Shown here: piece after piece, positions 1 to 6,827 of the stretch
Layout: each line of letters opens with the position of its first letter
Position numbering within the stretch: the stretch's first letter is position 1
Assembly: GCA_020345785.1 (NCBI GenBank)
Contig: CP070771.1
Coordinates: 6,205,341 to 6,221,553 of the forward strand
Reading direction: 5' to 3'
From: Desulfobacterales bacterium
GTDB lineage: Bacteria > Desulfobacterota > Desulfobacteria > Desulfobacterales > JAFDCJ01
DNA length: 16,213 nt
Notes under the pieces: generated by a model
Databases searched by the model: none
What the model saw: only the letters and a program-made list of their open reading frames with translations
What the model was told of the DNA's origin: nothing
Position numbers and translations under genes: made by a program

Positions 1-313
1 GGCAAGGTATAAATTCCAAATTCCAAGCACCAAATCACAAATAAATCCCAAATTACAATAATCAATGACCGAAACCGACCAAACCATGAAAATCCAGTTG
101 GATTATTTGTCAATGTTTTAGAATTTTCGTGTTTTCGTGATAAAGGATCGCATTTTTATCTGAAGCGATGACCAAAACAGATGAAATCCGGTTTGGAATT
201 TTGTATTTTGGTCATTGGAATTTGTTTGAGTTTTGTTATTTGGTATTTGTGATTTTGATTTGGTCCGCCCCTGAATACTGATCCATACAAGCGCAAGGCA
301 CATATGAAACTAA
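1..313. repeat. Intergenic repeat with heptamer-phased, inverted arms
   Basis: No credible gene is seen in these 300 bases. From 11 the sequence reads as 7-nt units: AAATTCC (11-17), AAATTCC (18-24), AAGCACC (25-31), AAATCAC (32-38), AAATAAA (39-45). The reverse complement of about 190-263 has the same flavour (CAAATAC, CAAATAA, CAAAACT, CAAACAA), so the block is a long imperfect inverted repeat around an unrelated centre (about 105-185). The 61-codon minus-strand frame at 118-303 is a reading of this repeat and not a gene. Similar low-complexity blocks recur at 13265, 15045 and 15973. Confidence 0.75.
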
Positions 314-334
314 ATGGTCTGGGGATCTATACAT

Positions 335-943
335 ATGAAGCTGCTTCTATTCAGCGATTTGCACAGTGATTTTCGAACGGCATCAAAACTGGTGGAAATG
401 TCCAAGGACGTTGATGTCGTCATCGGAGCCGGCGATTTCTGCATTGGCCGCAGGGGGTTGGAGAAAATAATCAGCGCTTTGTCTCCGATTAAAAGGCCGT
501 CGGTGTTGGTTCCCGGAAATAGCGAATCTCACGAAGAGCTTGTAAATGCATGCCGCTCGTGGCAGAGTGCTCATGTTCTTCACGGCAGCCGGCTAACCAT
601 TGATGGTGTCGCGTTTTTCGGTCTTGGCGGCGGTATACCGATAACTCCGTTCGGCTCCTGGAGTTACGATTTTACGGAAGATGAAGCTTTTGAATTATTG
701 CATGATTGTCCGTCGGACTGTATTCTGGTCAGTCATTCACCGCCCAAAGGGGTACTGGATCGCTCCTCAGACGGCAGGAGTCTGGGAAGTCAGGCGGTCG
801 GAGAAACAATAAAAACTAGGAAGCCGAAGTTGGTCGTCTGCGGGCACATTCACGGAAGTTCCGGTATGATCGATCAACTGGGGGAAACAGTCGTTATAAA
901 TGCCGGACCCACAGGGATTGTTTATGGATACGGCGAACGTTGA
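335..943 (+). CDS. Calcineurin-like metallophosphoesterase
   Basis: This 202-residue protein is a small cytosolic member of the calcineurin-like metallophosphoesterase superfamily, which hydrolyses phosphomono- or diesters with a di-metal centre. The metal-ligand motifs are in order: DLH (D8, H10), GAGD (D34), GNSE (N62; the usual GNH has become GNS), SHSPP (around residue 136) and GHIHGS near 171-176. The length fits the short YfcE-like group. I chose ATG 335 because MKLLLFSDLH is the canonical N-terminus, with a GGGGAT stretch upstream; an in-frame ATG at 314 would add seven unlikely residues. The next gene's Shine-Dalgarno overlaps this stop codon, so the two are probably co-translated. 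Substrate unknown; the GNS variant could alter activity. Confidence 0.9.
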   Translation: MKLLLFSDLHSDFRTASKLVEMSKDVDVVIGAGDFCIGRRGLEKIISALSPIKRPSVLVPGNSESHEELVNACRSWQSAHVLHGSRLTIDGVAFFGLGGGIPITPFGSWSYDFTEDEAFELLHDCPSDCILVSHSPPKGVLDRSSDGRSLGSQAVGETIKTRKPKLVVCGHIHGSSGMIDQLGETVVINAGPTGIVYGYGER

Positions 944-957
944 AGGAGGAACTGAGA

Positions 958-1434
958 ATGCCTATTGAAGTGCAAACGGATACAGGTTTTCGATCGGATG
1001 TGAACAGAAAAACCGATAAAGCACTCCTGAACTATATTAAGAATACATTACGGGCAACGCGCCCCTGGACAAGACTGTTGGCGGTACTTGGATTTATTGT
1101 GACGGCTATTACAATACTCTCAGGAATAGCGATGTTTATCGGCAGCAATGTTTTTCCGGCTGTCGCCGGAGCGCCCCCGCCAAGGTTTACCGGCATGATT
1201 ACTATAGCAACGAGCGTTTTTTACTTGGTGCCTTCAATATGGCTTTTTAAATACTCCTCAGCCATAACCCGGTTTCTGGGCGGCGGTGGTGCTATTGAAC
1301 TTGCCAATGCATTGGTCTATCAGAAGTCTTTCTGGAAATTCATAGGAACAACAACTCTGGTATCTCTTATTTTAGCAGTCTTCGGCATTCTGGCGGCGGT
1401 ATTTATTCCAATGCTGTTATTTCTTCGCAGTTAA
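958..1434 (+). CDS. DUF5362-type membrane protein
   Basis: A 158-residue integral membrane protein of unknown function. A charged cytosolic N-terminus of about 35 residues is followed by hydrophobic segments near 42-65, 82-103 and 131-155. Between the second and third segments lie the features I associate with DUF5362: a PSIWLFKYSSAI stretch, a glycine run, and the QKSFWKFIG motif just before the last helix. The start is ATG 958, seven bases after a strong AAGGAGGA (943-950); a TTG at 940 has no ribosome site. The Shine-Dalgarno overlaps the stop of the metallophosphoesterase, so translational coupling is likely. The family assignment is from recalled motif similarity. Confidence 0.85.
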   Translation: MPIEVQTDTGFRSDVNRKTDKALLNYIKNTLRATRPWTRLLAVLGFIVTAITILSGIAMFIGSNVFPAVAGAPPPRFTGMITIATSVFYLVPSIWLFKYSSAITRFLGGGGAIELANALVYQKSFWKFIGTTTLVSLILAVFGILAAVFIPMLLFLRS

Positions 1435-1511
1435 TACCTGAAATTAAGGTAATAGTTCGCCTCACCAAGCCGAGCATAAATCAGGGGTTTATTTCGAAGG
1501 GAGAATTCACC

Positions 1512-2282
1512 ATGGCAAATTCCATATTCGATCTTACCGGCAAGGCGGTACTCGTCACCGGCGGCAACGGCGGCATCGGCCTCGGAATGGCGGAAGAATT
1601 GGCCAAATCCGGCGCTGATATCTGTATATGGGGTCAAAACGAGGAAAAGAATAAAGCCGCTGCTGAAAAGCTAAAGTCGTACGGGCGGCAAGTCATCGCT
1701 TTTAAATGCAATGTATCCGACGAAAAGCAAGTCGAGCATAATTTTGCCCGCACGGTGGAAACATTGGGCAAGGTGGATGCGTGTTTTGCCAACGCGGGGG
1801 TCGGACGAGTTGGCACAGCTTTTCACAAAATGGATATCAGCGAATGGCGCCGCATATTCGGTGTCAACATGGAGGGCGTCTTCTTTTGCTTCAGAGCGGC
1901 AGTGCGACATATGATGGACAGAGGTGACGGCGGTTCGCTGGTGGTCACCAGCAGTTTATCGGCCAAATACGGTATGCCGGCGGGAGAACATTATGCTGCT
2001 ACCAAGGCGGGTGTCATTGCTCTTGTCAAAGGGCTGGCTGTTGAATATGCCCGATACAAAATCCGGGCCAATGCAATTTTGCCCGGCTGGATTGAAACAG
2101 ATATGACCGCTTCGCTATTTCGTCGGGAAAAGTTCGAGAAAAATGTTATGCCGCGCATACCGCATAGACGCTGGGGGACTCCGGCTGATTTCGGCCCGAT
2201 CGCTGTTTATTTTGCAAGTGATGCCAGCGCATACCATACCGGTGATGCCGTTCTAATAGATGGCGGGTACAGTTGTTTTTAA
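1512..2282 (+). CDS. SDR-family NAD(P)-dependent oxidoreductase
   Basis: A 256-residue classical short-chain dehydrogenase/reductase with a Rossmann fold. The cofactor-binding TGGNGGIG motif is at 16-23, NAG at 94-96, and the catalytic tetrad is N119, S148, Y161 and K165. A PGWIETDM segment follows, and the protein ends with the typical DGG motif. Length and motifs match the FabG / gluconate 5-dehydrogenase / glucose 1-dehydrogenase group; the substrate cannot be read from sequence. Start ATG 1512 has GAAGGGAG upstream. Its last ten bases overlap the TTG start proposed for the next gene, so the two are probably translated together, though no functional link to DUF456 is known to me. Confidence 0.93.
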   Translation: MANSIFDLTGKAVLVTGGNGGIGLGMAEELAKSGADICIWGQNEEKNKAAAEKLKSYGRQVIAFKCNVSDEKQVEHNFARTVETLGKVDACFANAGVGRVGTAFHKMDISEWRRIFGVNMEGVFFCFRAAVRHMMDRGDGGSLVVTSSLSAKYGMPAGEHYAATKAGVIALVKGLAVEYARYKIRANAILPGWIETDMTASLFRREKFEKNVMPRIPHRRWGTPADFGPIAVYFASDASAYHTGDAVLIDGGYSCF

Positions 2283-2770
2283 GCACGCATATCGAAAGCA
2301 TACTCTGGTTGTTAGCCCTTATTCTGGTAGTCGCCGGAATGGTGGGTTTGATCTTTCCGGCTCTTCCGGGCGCTCCCATTTTGTTTGCCGGGCTCTTTGT
2401 GGCCGCCTGGTCCGAAGACTTCATCTATGTCGGTACAAAGACGTTAATTGTGCTGGGCATCATGACCATTCTGACCTATGTTTTTGACCTTCTGGCCGGT
2501 GCATTCGGCGCCAAACGTTTCGGTGCCTCCCGGCGTGCGGTCATCGGTGCTGCGCTCGGCGCGATTGTGGGCATTTTTTTTGGAATCCCCGGTATTCTGC
2601 TGGGCCCTTTTATCGGTGCCGTTCTGGGTGAGCTATCCAACCGTTCGGACCTGCGCACCGCAGGGTTGGCCGGCGTCGGCGCCACCCTCGGCCTGGCGCT
2701 GGGAGTCGCCGCCAAGCTGGCGCTGGCGTTCGCCATGATAGGCATTTTTGTAATCGTGCGTTTCCTATAA
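2273..2770 (+). CDS. DUF456 domain membrane protein
   Basis: A 165-residue, very hydrophobic protein of the DUF456 family (function unknown). Early in the protein is a hydrophobic hairpin with the family motif FPALPGAP (about residues 29-36). A second membrane segment (about 60-82) is followed by a glycine- and alanine-rich stretch that looks like two tightly packed helices (about 88-118 and 128-160). The start is uncertain: TTG 2273 overlaps the SDR stop and follows a GGCGGG stretch that could be its ribosome site; no ATG exists near the expected N-terminus. After the stop the DNA becomes AT-rich, and I see no clear terminator. Confidence 0.85.
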   Translation: MFLSTHIESILWLLALILVVAGMVGLIFPALPGAPILFAGLFVAAWSEDFIYVGTKTLIVLGIMTILTYVFDLLAGAFGAKRFGASRRAVIGAALGAIVGIFFGIPGILLGPFIGAVLGELSNRSDLRTAGLAGVGATLGLALGVAAKLALAFAMIGIFVIVRFL

Positions 2771-2944
2771 TTTTCCCGGGAAGGTAGTATTGACTCCATT
2801 TCTGCCTGTTGCAGGGCAATATTTTATGCACGCGTCAGGCAAAGCGCGAGGGAAAATTATTAATTTAAATTTTAGCTCATTTTCTCAATTAAAATTACGA
2901 TCATTTGGAATTCGAATAAATAAAACGAAAATTTTTTATTTTAT
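2771..2944. other. AT-rich intergenic segment upstream of the structured element
   Basis: This stretch between the DUF456 gene and the structured element is strongly AT-rich from about 2855 and contains no recognisable gene. An 82-codon frame at 2790-3038 runs through it and through the element, but it has no ribosome site and no protein-like composition. Homology with the upstream flank of the second element copy begins only at the AAAATT run near 2928. Confidence 0.5.
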
Positions 2945-3058
2945 CTCCATTCATATGTCACCGGCATTGTGTAAGTTTGGGCAACCAAAAAGAACCCCCG
3001 CTGTGACGGTAAAACCTTTTCAATTCTCACCGGCATAGCCGGTGGCTTATGAATGGAG
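2945..3058 (+). promoter_or_regulatory. Candidate cis-regulatory RNA element, copy 1
   Basis: The ends pair perfectly over 11 bp (2945-2955 with 3048-3058). The stem extends through GTCACC (2957-2962) with GGTGGC (3041-3046) across one mismatch. Inside are a TTTGG-GCAA-CCAAA hairpin with a GNRA-type loop, a possible CCG/CGG hairpin, the conserved GGTAAAACC, and a 7-bp hairpin CACCGGC-ATA-GCCGGTG (3028-3044). That hairpin competes for the same bases as the inner closing stem, so two states are possible. The 3' strand of the closing stem contains GGAG (3055-3058), seven bases before ATG 3066, so folding would hide the ribosome site of the hydrolase gene. A second copy is at 11688-11802. It does not match any riboswitch class I can recall; it lacks the GGACGCAAAGCC core of GEMM (c-di-GMP-I). 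Confidence 0.65.
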
Positions 3059-3065
3059 TTAAATA

Positions 3066-3779
3066 ATGACTGAAAGACCAAAAAACAACCTGATCCAAGT
3101 TGGCTTCGAAAACCACACCCTTATCGGCGACGTCCTATCCGACGGCAGCCCACCTCGGCTCATGGTTCTGCATGGCGCCGGGAACTCCTGCAGGCAGCGT
3201 TTTCAATTGCTCAGAGAAGAACTCTTTGCCGCAGGAATTTCCTCGCTTGCCTTTGACTTCGTGGGCCATGGCGATACGGGCGGCGATTTGAAAAGCTCCA
3301 GCCTCCGCAGCCGAACCCGGCAGGCACGCCGGGTCATCGATTCATTTAATTGGCAGCAGCCTTTTTCGGTAATCGGTGCCAGCATGTCGGCCTATACGGC
3401 GGTCAAACTGCTGGCGCATTATCAAATCAAGCGTCTGGTCCTGCTGGTGCCCGCCATGTACAGCGCCCAAGCCGAGGCTGTAGCTTTTAACCGGGGTTTT
3501 ACGGAAATCATCAGACAGCCGCAGAGCTGGATGAATTCCGATGCGTGGGATATATTGGCGCAATATACGGGCCGTCTTTTAATCGTGGCCGGCGAAAATG
3601 ATACTATTATCCCGCGCGGCGTCATCAACAAGATCTACGATTCAGCTGTCAATTCTTCAGCTCGCGAACTGTATATTGCCCCAAATGCATCCCATTTTGT
3701 GTTCACCGATTTGCGATCTGACAATCCTGAAGAATTTGAACATATTTTTAGCCGAATCTGCAAAACGCTCAAAGAGTGA
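3066..3779 (+). CDS. Alpha/beta hydrolase (serine hydrolase)
   Basis: A 237-residue cytosolic alpha/beta-hydrolase of the S33 / Hydrolase_4-like type. The oxyanion-hole motif HGAG is at 36-39. The nucleophile elbow is GASMS with Ser106, the acid is Asp179 in GENDTIIP, and the base is His210 in NASHF. The cap region is short. The substrate (ester, lipid or peptide) cannot be deduced. Start ATG 3066 has GGAG at 3055-3058, which lies inside the closing stem of the structured element just upstream, so translation may be controlled by that element. It is followed by the DUF6122 gene, whose possible GTG start (3776) overlaps this stop. Confidence 0.9.
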   Translation: MTERPKNNLIQVGFENHTLIGDVLSDGSPPRLMVLHGAGNSCRQRFQLLREELFAAGISSLAFDFVGHGDTGGDLKSSSLRSRTRQARRVIDSFNWQQPFSVIGASMSAYTAVKLLAHYQIKRLVLLVPAMYSAQAEAVAFNRGFTEIIRQPQSWMNSDAWDILAQYTGRLLIVAGENDTIIPRGVINKIYDSAVNSSARELYIAPNASHFVFTDLRSDNPEEFEHIFSRICKTLKE

Positions 3780-3844
3780 AGAATCCTGGCCCCGAGGACC
3801 ATGTTTTCAATGTTGGAAGAAAACATGTACAGGTATCTGACGGT

Positions 3845-4162
3845 ATGATCCGTTCCCTATTGCATATACTACTTCATTTAATCGTACCCGGCATCATCGC
3901 AAAGGCCGTATTTCGTGATCGGTGGAAAAGCGCCTGGGGTATCATGGCGCTGACAATTATCGTCGACCTGGATCATTTACTTTCGGATCCAATTTACGAG
4001 CCAAATCGCTGCAGCATCGGATTTCACCCTCTGCATACGTATCCGGCGATTTTTGTTTACCTTGTGTTAACCGGGATAACCAAAACCCGCCTCATCGGAC
4101 TGGGTCTACTGATTCATATGGCGTTGGATGGCTTTGATTGCATCTGGATGAGTATGTTATAA
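3845..4162 (+). CDS. DUF6122-type small membrane protein
   Basis: A 105-residue membrane protein that I assign to DUF6122 from motif recall. It has an N-terminal hydrophobic helix (LLHILLHLIVPGIIAKAVF), a second helix ending in IVDLDHLL, then PNRCSIGFHPLHTYPA, a third hydrophobic segment and a final helix with HMALDGFD. The conserved D/H residues (DLDH, HPLH, HMALD) recall the membrane-bound metal-dependent hydrolases of the YdjM/DUF457 type, but activity is not established. I prefer ATG 3845, since the family begins close to this helix. A GTG at 3776 overlapping the hydrolase stop would add 23 residues without recognisable similarity, though it would allow translational coupling. Confidence 0.8.
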   Translation: MIRSLLHILLHLIVPGIIAKAVFRDRWKSAWGIMALTIIVDLDHLLSDPIYEPNRCSIGFHPLHTYPAIFVYLVLTGITKTRLIGLGLLIHMALDGFDCIWMSML

Positions 4163-4255
4163 AAATTGGAACGTTTAAGATACAAATAGACTTGATTAAA
4201 TTTAGCTTGCAGTCTATGTAGATCGATCAAAAAATATATGAAAGGATGCTATCAG

Positions 4256-4855
4256 ATGCGGCGAAACCACAGCGAAGTGACAGAAAAAAAAGAAATTCAG
4301 CGTATTTTATCATTGACCAACATCGGCCGTCTGGCCACCAACGGCCGGGATGGCTACCCCTACATCACTCCGGTGAATTTCGTAAGCCTGGACGGCCGCA
4401 TTTATTTTCATTGTGCTCCCAAGGGTGAAAAGCTGGACAACCTGACCCGCGACCCCCGGGTGTGCTTTGAAGTCGATGTGCCGCTTTCCTACATTGACAT
4501 CGGCCTGGATCCAAGCCGTCCCATATGTCATCTGCACCAATTCTACCACTGCGTTATCATCCGCGGTTCCGCCGTTGTCGTCAAAGACAGCACGCTGAAA
4601 TTAGCCGCACTGAATGCACTGATCGCCAAGCATGAAAAGACCGACGATTTCAAGAAGGTCACAGAAGACATGTCCGGTTACAAGACCTGTGAAGTAATTG
4701 AGATCAAGCCCGATGCCATTTCGGCCAAAAGCGATCTTATCCAGAACAAATCCGAAGCCGACAGGCGGGCGGTTGCCGAATACCTGTACAAACGCAATCG
4801 GCCCGGCGATCGGGAAACCGTTGCAGCAATGGGATTTGAATTCAAGGACGATTAA
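4256..4855 (+). CDS. NimA-type pyridoxamine 5'-phosphate oxidase family flavoprotein
   Basis: A 199-residue protein of the PNPOx-like split-barrel fold, in the group containing NimA nitroimidazole resistance proteins; members bind FMN or related cofactors as homodimers in the cytosol. Typical features are the N-terminal RRNHSEVTEKKEIQRIL, then IGRLATNGRDGYPYITPVNF, IYFHCAPKGEKLDNLTRDPRVCFEVD and a YHCVIIRGSA strand, with a C-terminal tail rich in charged residues. Cofactor and substrate cannot be assigned from sequence. I chose ATG 4256 because AAAGGA (4241-4246) sits nine bases before it and MRRNHSEV is the usual N-terminus; ATG 4238 lacks a ribosome site. The next reading frame, an HU remnant, starts 17 bases downstream. 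Confidence 0.9.
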   Translation: MRRNHSEVTEKKEIQRILSLTNIGRLATNGRDGYPYITPVNFVSLDGRIYFHCAPKGEKLDNLTRDPRVCFEVDVPLSYIDIGLDPSRPICHLHQFYHCVIIRGSAVVVKDSTLKLAALNALIAKHEKTDDFKKVTEDMSGYKTCEVIEIKPDAISAKSDLIQNKSEADRRAVAEYLYKRNRPGDRETVAAMGFEFKDD

Positions 4856-4872
4856 ACCTTGGAGGTTCCACG

Positions 4873-5140
4873 ATGAATAAAAAAGAATTGGTCAAAAGGG
4901 TGGCTGAAAAATTGGATGATCTGCCCCTTAAAACGGCGACCCGAGCCGTCGATGCCGTTTTCGAGTCGATTGCTGAAGGTTTGCAGGAAGATGGTGTTGT
5001 TACCATCGGCAAGTGGGGAACGTATACGGCGGAAGATATAGCCGGCGAATAGAAAGGGTAGTCTTAATTTTAGATCGCGAACCACTCGTAGGAACCCAGA
5101 GCCTCTGGACCCCTAACGTTCAGTTTTTTAAAAGGCGAAT
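4873..5140 (+). pseudogene. Broken HU-family DNA-binding protein gene
   Basis: An intact frame of 59 codons runs from ATG 4873 to TAG 5050-5052, behind a good GGAGG (4861-4865). It encodes the N-terminal two-thirds of an HU/IHF-type protein: MNKKELVKRVAEKL, the paired helices, then VVTIGKWGTY where HU has the VxLxGFGTF turn. Family members have about 90 residues; the DNA-binding arm is absent in this frame. In the +1 frame, residues RSRTTRRNPEPLDP at 5072-5113 resemble the HU arm (TxRNPxTGE), followed by in-frame stops. This suggests a frameshift after GTY plus later decay. It may still be transcribed with the flavoprotein and acetyltransferase genes. A short functional HU-like protein cannot be excluded. 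Confidence 0.7.
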
Positions 5141-5155
5141 CCAGAAGGAGGAAAC

Positions 5156-5650
5156 TTGCCGCCGACATCAAGTTTTAAGATAAGACCGGCTACTGAAAAT
5201 GATGCCGGTACGATATTGTCCTTAATTAAAGAGCTGGCCGAATTCGAACGCCTATCGCACGAAGTCGTTGCAACGGAAGACGATATCCGCCGATCTCTTT
5301 TTGGTGCGCGTCCGTTTGCCGAAGCCTTGATCGGAACCTATGGGGGAGTTCCGGTCAGTTTTGCCCTGTTTTTTTACAATTTTTCGACATTCATCGGCAA
5401 ACCGGGGATATACCTTGAAGATCTCTACGTCAAACCGGAGTACCGCAGTAGGGGGTTCGGCCGCAGGATGCTGGTTCACATCGCCCGCCTGGCAAAAGAA
5501 CGCGACTGTGCACGATTTGAATGGTCGGTGCTGGACTGGAATGAACCGGCCATTCGAACCTATGACAGGCTGAACGCAAAACCCATGAAGGAATGGATTT
5601 TGTATCGCCTGACCGGTGAGGCGCTGGATAAACTGGCCGCTGTGAAGTGA
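5156..5650 (+). CDS. GNAT-family N-acetyltransferase (diamine/SAT1-like)
   Basis: A 164-residue GCN5-related acetyltransferase that transfers acetyl from acetyl-CoA to an amine. The N-terminus FKIRPATENDAGTILSLIKELAEFE is followed by strand residues FYNFSTFIGKPGIYLEDLYVKPEYRSRGFGRRML, which contain the acetyl-CoA pyrophosphate-binding R-x-x-G-x-G loop. Then come EWSVLDWNEPAI and the C-terminal NAKPMKEWILYRLTGEAL. This pattern matches the spermidine/spermine (SAT1-like) or thialysine acetyltransferase branch, so a polyamine or small amine is the likely substrate. The start is TTG 5156, with AGAAGGAGG directly upstream at short spacing; no ATG is available. The last bases overlap a GTG at 5647 in the lipoate ligase frame. 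Confidence 0.9.
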   Translation: MPPTSSFKIRPATENDAGTILSLIKELAEFERLSHEVVATEDDIRRSLFGARPFAEALIGTYGGVPVSFALFFYNFSTFIGKPGIYLEDLYVKPEYRSRGFGRRMLVHIARLAKERDCARFEWSVLDWNEPAIRTYDRLNAKPMKEWILYRLTGEALDKLAAVK

Positions 5651-5667
5651 AGGGGGACCTTCCGGGC

Positions 5668-6594
5668 ATGTTTTTGATAGACAACAACGGCGTCACCGAT
5701 CCCACCGTCAATCTGGCCCTTGAAGAATACTGTTACCGCAACCTGGATACCCGCCATGATTATGTATTGTTTTACATCAACCAGCCGTCGATAATCATCG
5801 GCAATCATCAAAACCCTTTTCAGGAAGTAAATTTTGAATTTGCCGCACGAAATAAAATCCGGCCGGTGCGCCGCATATCCGGCGGCGGCACGGTTTACCA
5901 CGATCCGGGTAATTTGAATTTCAGCTTCATTACGGCGTTTACCGGAGATATGCTGGATTATTTCAAATCGCTTCTGCAACCTGTTTTAAAAAGTCTACAG
6001 CATTTAGGGGTAGCGGCGCAGCTCACGGAAAAAAACAACATCATCGTTGACGGCAAAAAGATATCCGGCAATTCTCAGCATACCGATATGCGACGGATGC
6101 TCAGTCACGGTACCCTGCTCTTTGATGCCCGGCTGGACGTACTGCACCAGGTGCTGGAATCAAAATTGGAAATAATCCATTCCCGGGCAATTGCATCCAT
6201 CCGCAGCAGTGTAACCAATGTTTCGAATCATTTGGGCCGCTCCATGAATATGACAAACTTCCAAGCCAACCTGACCGCAGAGATATCGGACGCTCTCGGT
6301 AGATTGGAGGAATATCGGTTGACGGGAGGTGACTGGGCAGCCGTCTACCGGCTGGCCGAGGAAAAATATCGATCATGGGATTGGACGTTCGGTCGAACGC
6401 CCGAATTTTCGGTCATCCACCGATTCAAATTCTCTGCCGGTGATGTTTGGGCTCAGATCCTGGTTAAACGTGGAATAATCGAAGATATCCAATTTTCAGC
6501 ACACAATAACGGCTCTCCCGACATCAGGAGCTTCATGGACAGTCTTATCGGAAAACGTTACGATTCAGAGGTTACCGATCAATTGCTCTGGTAA
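5668..6594 (+). CDS. lplA: Lipoate-protein ligase A
   Basis: A 308-residue lipoate-protein ligase, which activates lipoate with ATP and attaches it to lysines of lipoyl domains such as glycine cleavage H protein or 2-oxoacid dehydrogenase E2. The lipoyl-AMP-binding motif RRISGGGTVYHD is at 68-79, the catalytic lysine is K131 in DGKKISGNSQ, and HGTLLFD follows. A C-terminal accessory domain is present (about 230-308), as in E. coli LplA-type enzymes, so the protein is probably complete. I prefer ATG 5668, ten bases after AAGGGGG (5651-5657); a GTG at 5647 overlapping the acetyltransferase stop is an alternative. It follows the acetyltransferase closely, suggesting a shared transcript without an obvious shared pathway. 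Confidence 0.93.
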   Translation: MFLIDNNGVTDPTVNLALEEYCYRNLDTRHDYVLFYINQPSIIIGNHQNPFQEVNFEFAARNKIRPVRRISGGGTVYHDPGNLNFSFITAFTGDMLDYFKSLLQPVLKSLQHLGVAAQLTEKNNIIVDGKKISGNSQHTDMRRMLSHGTLLFDARLDVLHQVLESKLEIIHSRAIASIRSSVTNVSNHLGRSMNMTNFQANLTAEISDALGRLEEYRLTGGDWAAVYRLAEEKYRSWDWTFGRTPEFSVIHRFKFSAGDVWAQILVKRGIIEDIQFSAHNNGSPDIRSFMDSLIGKRYDSEVTDQLLW

Positions 6595-6739
6595 TGAAGA
6601 ACCGCCTTGTTGCAATGCTGAATCCAGCTCAGCGCCCGGCTCCGAAACGGTCAGTTCGATCAAAGAGGAAACTTGCTTGAAACATCATTTGATTTCATCA
6701 AGTTTCAAATGTCAAGGACACGCTGTGTATAACAAGATC

Positions 6740-6767
6740 TTTACAAAGATTTTGCAGTGTGTAATAT
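6740..6767 (+). promoter_or_regulatory. Putative sigma-70 promoter of recN
   Basis: TTTACA (6740-6745) and TAATAT (6762-6767) are separated by 16 bases, with transcription expected to start near 6774, about 55 bases before ATG 6828. This makes recN independently transcribable from lplA. A CTGT at 6723-6726 overlaps the upstream side, but I cannot complete a convincing LexA box. Confidence 0.45.
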
Positions 6768-6827
6768 TTTTTTTCGCTGAAAAACACCAAGGCCATCGGC
6801 ATTAAATCGATATCCCAATAATTATTA

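Noticed and set aside
118..303. 61-codon minus-strand frame
   Set aside because: It is a reading of the AT-rich inverted repeat, with no ribosome site and repeat-derived composition.
1813..1830. Sigma-54-like TTGGCAC sequence
   Set aside because: Inside the SDR coding region, and the downstream half does not match TTGCW properly.
2790..3038. 82-codon plus-strand frame over the intergenic region and element copy 1
   Set aside because: No ribosome site, no domain, and it runs through an element better explained as folded RNA.
2945..3058. Match to the GEMM (c-di-GMP-I) riboswitch
   Set aside because: There is a GNRA-loop hairpin and an ATAG...CGGGGT stretch reminiscent of that class, but the conserved GGACGCAAAGCC core is missing in both copies.
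6721..6745. LexA box in front of recN
   Set aside because: Only one CTGT half-site is visible; the second half does not match at the right spacing.
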